From NCBI GenBank assembly GCA_021792365.1, contig JAJYUT010000003.1:682001-746000 (forward strand): a stretch of DNA of 64,000 bases, in the 5' to 3' direction. Both the position numbers and the translations under genes were made by a program. The notes under the pieces were generated by a model, which saw nothing but the letters and a program-made list of their open reading frames with translations, had not been told where the DNA came from and searched no databases. Shown piece after piece: positions 61,668 to 64,000 of the stretch. Positions within the stretch are counted from its first letter, which is position 1, and every line of letters starts with the position of its first letter. Source of the DNA: Pseudomonadota bacterium (lineage in GTDB: Bacteria; Pseudomonadota; Alphaproteobacteria; Dongiales; Dongiaceae).

Positions 61668-64000
61668 CTAGTAATCCCACTCCAGATTGACGCCGGCCTT
61701 GCTGGCGGCGTTGGCGCCGATCTCGCTCTCGACCTTGATATTGGGCGTCACCTCGATCTCGACTGTCGCGGTACTGCTGCCGGAGGTCGAACCCTGCTTC
61801 ACGCCGACATAGACGCCATCCGCCACATAGCGGCCGGCGCTGAGGCTTGGGCCGGCCGCGCCTTCGTCCTGCTCCAGCGACAGCCGGTCGAGCCCGGTGT
61901 TGCGCCGGATGTTCTCGAGCACGCCGGGGCCGCTGCTGATGCCGGCGAGGTTGGCCGTCGCCTGCGCCAGTTGCAACAGCTCGAAGGCGCTGAGCGCGCC
62001 GGCGGACTTGTTGAACAGCAGCCGTGCCAGGATCTCGTCCTCCGGCATGGTGGGCACGGATGACAGCGTGATGCGCGGAGCGCGTGCCGGCCCTTCCACC
62101 TTGGCGGTCACTTCCAGGTTCTGCGCGCGCGTGACCGCGGTGAGATCGAGCAGCGGGTCGATCTGTGCGCCGCTGTCGAAGGTCAGCTGGCCTTCCGTGA
62201 AGTCCAGGCGCCGGCCGACGATGTCGAGCGAGCCGCGGCGCAGCGCGAGCCCGCCATCGATCGCCGGCGTGTCGGTCGTCCCACCGATCCCGAGCTTGCC
62301 GCCCAGCTCCACATCCAAGCCCCGGCCGCGCACCCAAACCTGCTGCGGCGCGTCGACGGTCAGGTCGAGGTCTATGATCGCGGTCTGCTGCGGCGACGGT
62401 TCGCGCGCGGCGATGCGCGCGGCGACCCGCGGCGGCGCGTTCACCTCGACCACCTCGATCTCCTGCACGCTCGGCGGAAGATGATCGGGGACGCGGATGT
62501 CGGCCCGCACGATCGTGATGCTGCCGCCCAGTTTAAGGCGTGACGCCAGATTGCCGGTCACCGCCAGATCACTGTCGATGGATGCGGTCGCCAGCTCGGT
62601 GTCCACCAGCGTCGCGTTGCGCGCCTGGATCCTGAGCGATGTTTCCACGCCGCGCGCCAGATCCACTTCTCCCGTGCCGCTGATCTGGCCGCCGCCGGGT
62701 GTGGTCGCCGACAGGCTGGCGATCCGGATGAGCGGGCCGTCGGCGCGCACATCCGCCTCGATGCGCCGCAGCTTGATGCCATAGCGCAGATTCTCATAGC
62801 CGGCATCGACCAGCCCCAACCGGCCCCGCAACTCCGGCGCGCTCAGCCGGCCGGAGGCGGACAGATCGAGCTCGGCCTTGCCGCGGACGCGGTCGGCGCC
62901 GCCGGCGAGAAACGCGTCGAGCAGCAGCAGATCGAACGTGCCCTTGGCATCGGCCTGCACGCGCGCCTCGGGTCCGAGGCTCGGCAGCGCGGCAGTAAAG
63001 GTGAGCGCGCCGCCGCTTTTCGGCTTCAGCTCGCCTTGGACGTCCAGCCGGCCCTGCTGGAGCGTGCCGGTAACCTGAAGGTCCGCCTGTTGCTGCGGCA
63101 CGTCTGTTGCGCCGATATTCGTGCCCGCGATGGTGAAACGCCCGCTCGGCGCAGTGGTGGTGCCGCCCACCTGGACTTCGCCGTCGAGACGTCCGGTCAC
63201 CGGCAGGTCGGGGGCGAAGGCGCGAGCCAGGGACAGCGGCAAGGACTCGATCGTGGCGGCCAGTCGCATGTCGTCGGGCGCCACCGACCCGTCGAGGCGC
63301 AGCGTGCCGTCCTCAATGGCCAGAACGACACCGTCGATGCGCGTGGTGCCACCGCTCAGCTCGATGATCGCCGGATCCTTGCTCCGCACCTGGATGTCCG
63401 TCACGTCCGCGGTGAGCGACCGCAGGCCGATGCGATAGCCGTCCGCAATCTGCGCGATCTCCGCTTCGGCCGCGGCGGTCAGATCGGTTCCGGCCAGCGC
63501 CACATTGGCCTGCAGTGCCGTAAGCGGACCTTTGGCCTCCACCGAAACCCGGGTGAAGGCCCGATCCGCGATCGTCGGCTGCGCAAGATCGAGATCGGCC
63601 GCGAGGACCAGCGCGCCGAACAGGTCGTCGGCCGTGGCGTTCAGCTTGACGCCGGGTGCCGCCAAGGCGTCCGCGGCCGAGATGTCTTGGCCCGTAGCCG
63701 AGAGGCGCGCGCGCTGCCGGCCATTCGGACCGTCAAGTTGCAGCGTCGCGGTGAGCGCTCCGCCCATGGCGGTGCCCGCCAGCTGGCCGATTTCGCGCAG
63801 ATCGGGCGCGTCGAGGGTAGCCTTGCCGGTCACCAGCCCGCCCGCCATCACCGCGTCGCCCGTCATCCTGCTCTTGCCGAGCGCAAGCATCACGCTTGGC
63901 GCAACGATCCGTTCGCCGTCGATCGCGATTTTGGTTGCCAATCGTACCGGCAGGCGATCCAGCGTGGCGCTCCCCTGCAGCTCGATCTTCGGGCCGGCGA
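61668..64000 (-). CDS. tamB: Translocation and assembly module protein TamB (partial, N-terminus beyond right edge)
   Basis: The last ~776 residues of a DUF490/TamB protein are present; the frame stays open to base 64000. The region is made of repeated amphipathic strands (for example LDGSVAPDDMRLAATIES, GGTTDTPAIDGGLALRRGSLDI) and ends in the conserved TamB C-terminus: FDSGAQIDPLLDLTAVTRA, MPEDEILARLLFNKSAGALSAFELLQLA, and VNLEWDY. TamB with TamA helps insert or shuttle outer-membrane proteins and lipids from the inner membrane. tamA would be expected beyond the right edge. Confidence 0.92.
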   Translation of the reverse strand, partial: AGPKIELQGSATLDRLPVRLATKIAIDGERIVAPSVMLALGKSRMTGDAVMAGGLVTGKATLDAPDLREIGQLAGTAMGGALTATLQLDGPNGRQRARLSATGQDISAADALAAPGVKLNATADDLFGALVLAADLDLAQPTIADRAFTRVSVEAKGPLTALQANVALAGTDLTAAAEAEIAQIADGYRIGLRSLTADVTDIQVRSKDPAIIELSGGTTRIDGVVLAIEDGTLRLDGSVAPDDMRLAATIESLPLSLARAFAPDLPVTGRLDGEVQVGGTTTAPSGRFTIAGTNIGATDVPQQQADLQVTGTLQQGRLDVQGELKPKSGGALTFTAALPSLGPEARVQADAKGTFDLLLLDAFLAGGADRVRGKAELDLSASGRLSAPELRGRLGLVDAGYENLRYGIKLRRIEADVRADGPLIRIASLSATTPGGGQISGTGEVDLARGVETSLRIQARNATLVDTELATASIDSDLAVTGNLASRLKLGGSITIVRADIRVPDHLPPSVQEIEVVEVNAPPRVAARIAAREPSPQQTAIIDLDLTVDAPQQVWVRGRGLDVELGGKLGIGGTTDTPAIDGGLALRRGSLDIVGRRLDFTEGQLTFDSGAQIDPLLDLTAVTRAQNLEVTAKVEGPARAPRITLSSVPTMPEDEILARLLFNKSAGALSAFELLQLAQATANLAGISSGPGVLENIRRNTGLDRLSLEQDEGAAGPSLSAGRYVADGVYVGVKQGSTSGSSTATVEIEVTPNIKVESEIGANAASKAGVNLEWDY

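Overview
The window reads as a piece of a GC-rich alphaproteobacterial chromosome, most likely from the Rhodospirillales or a close relative. This rests on gene content and order rather than on a marker gene. A block found in many alphaproteobacteria runs along the + strand: chvI-chvG-hprK-rapZ-EIIA-ptsH-ptsI (20.9-27.5 kb), then ahcY-divL (31.2-35.1 kb), then tsaE-amgK-murU-addB-addA-trxA (37.0-46.4 kb). A second conserved block, pyrF-(membrane protein)-trpF-trpB-trpA-accD-folC, runs on the - strand (56.8-50.2 kb). HprK is the short alphaproteobacterial form. DivL carries the family's tyrosine in place of the phospho-accepting histidine.

Layout. 1-5.8 kb: the 5' part of a very large VCBS-repeat adhesin on the - strand, running off the left edge, built of near-identical 360-bp repeats. 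6.1-15.2 kb (- strand): argE/trkH, folE, apaG, an OmpA-type lipoprotein with a strong promoter, and a YnjBCD-type ABC transporter. 15.4-20.8 kb: tRNA-Gly(CCC), a cluster of DnaA-box-like 9-mers, a PAS protein, DUF1737, hutH behind a HutC-like operator, a corrinoid protein, a decayed EamA transporter, a ferritin-like protein and a HugZ-like protein. 20.9-46.4 kb: the conserved PTS/cell-cycle/recombination blocks, interrupted by accessory genes (Sel1 protein, sulfotransferase, ZIP transporter and DUF2459 between ptsI and ahcY; DUF1993 and a ferredoxin reductase between divL and tsaE). 46.5-59.8 kb: a zinc-ribbon/cyclase/ATPase/TPR protein, a small lipoprotein, the trp-acc-fol operon, two trypsin-like lipoproteins flanking a copper chaperone, and a DUF2726 protein. 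60.0-64.0 kb: a non-pyrrolysine MttB-type methyltransferase behind a palindromic operator, and the 3' part of tamB.

How the genes fit together. ChvG/ChvI, HprK, RapZ, EIIA, HPr and EI form a regulatory phosphorelay linked to envelope and carbon/nitrogen state. AmgK and MurU recycle cell-wall sugars. AddA and AddB form the RecBCD-like nuclease-helicase. The corrinoid protein (18.4 kb) and the MttB-like enzyme (60.1 kb) are the two halves of a corrinoid-dependent demethylase, although they are 41 kb apart.

Most notable: a second, diverged copy of the last codons of ptsI lies about 0.6 kb beyond the real ptsI stop with a sel1 gene between them, as if a small segment had been inserted at the 3' end of ptsI. 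Other signals are block-wise reassortment of variants among the VCBS repeats, an intergenic-type palindromic repeat read in frame inside addB, and the DnaA-box cluster. No complete mobile element, CRISPR array or rRNA was seen.
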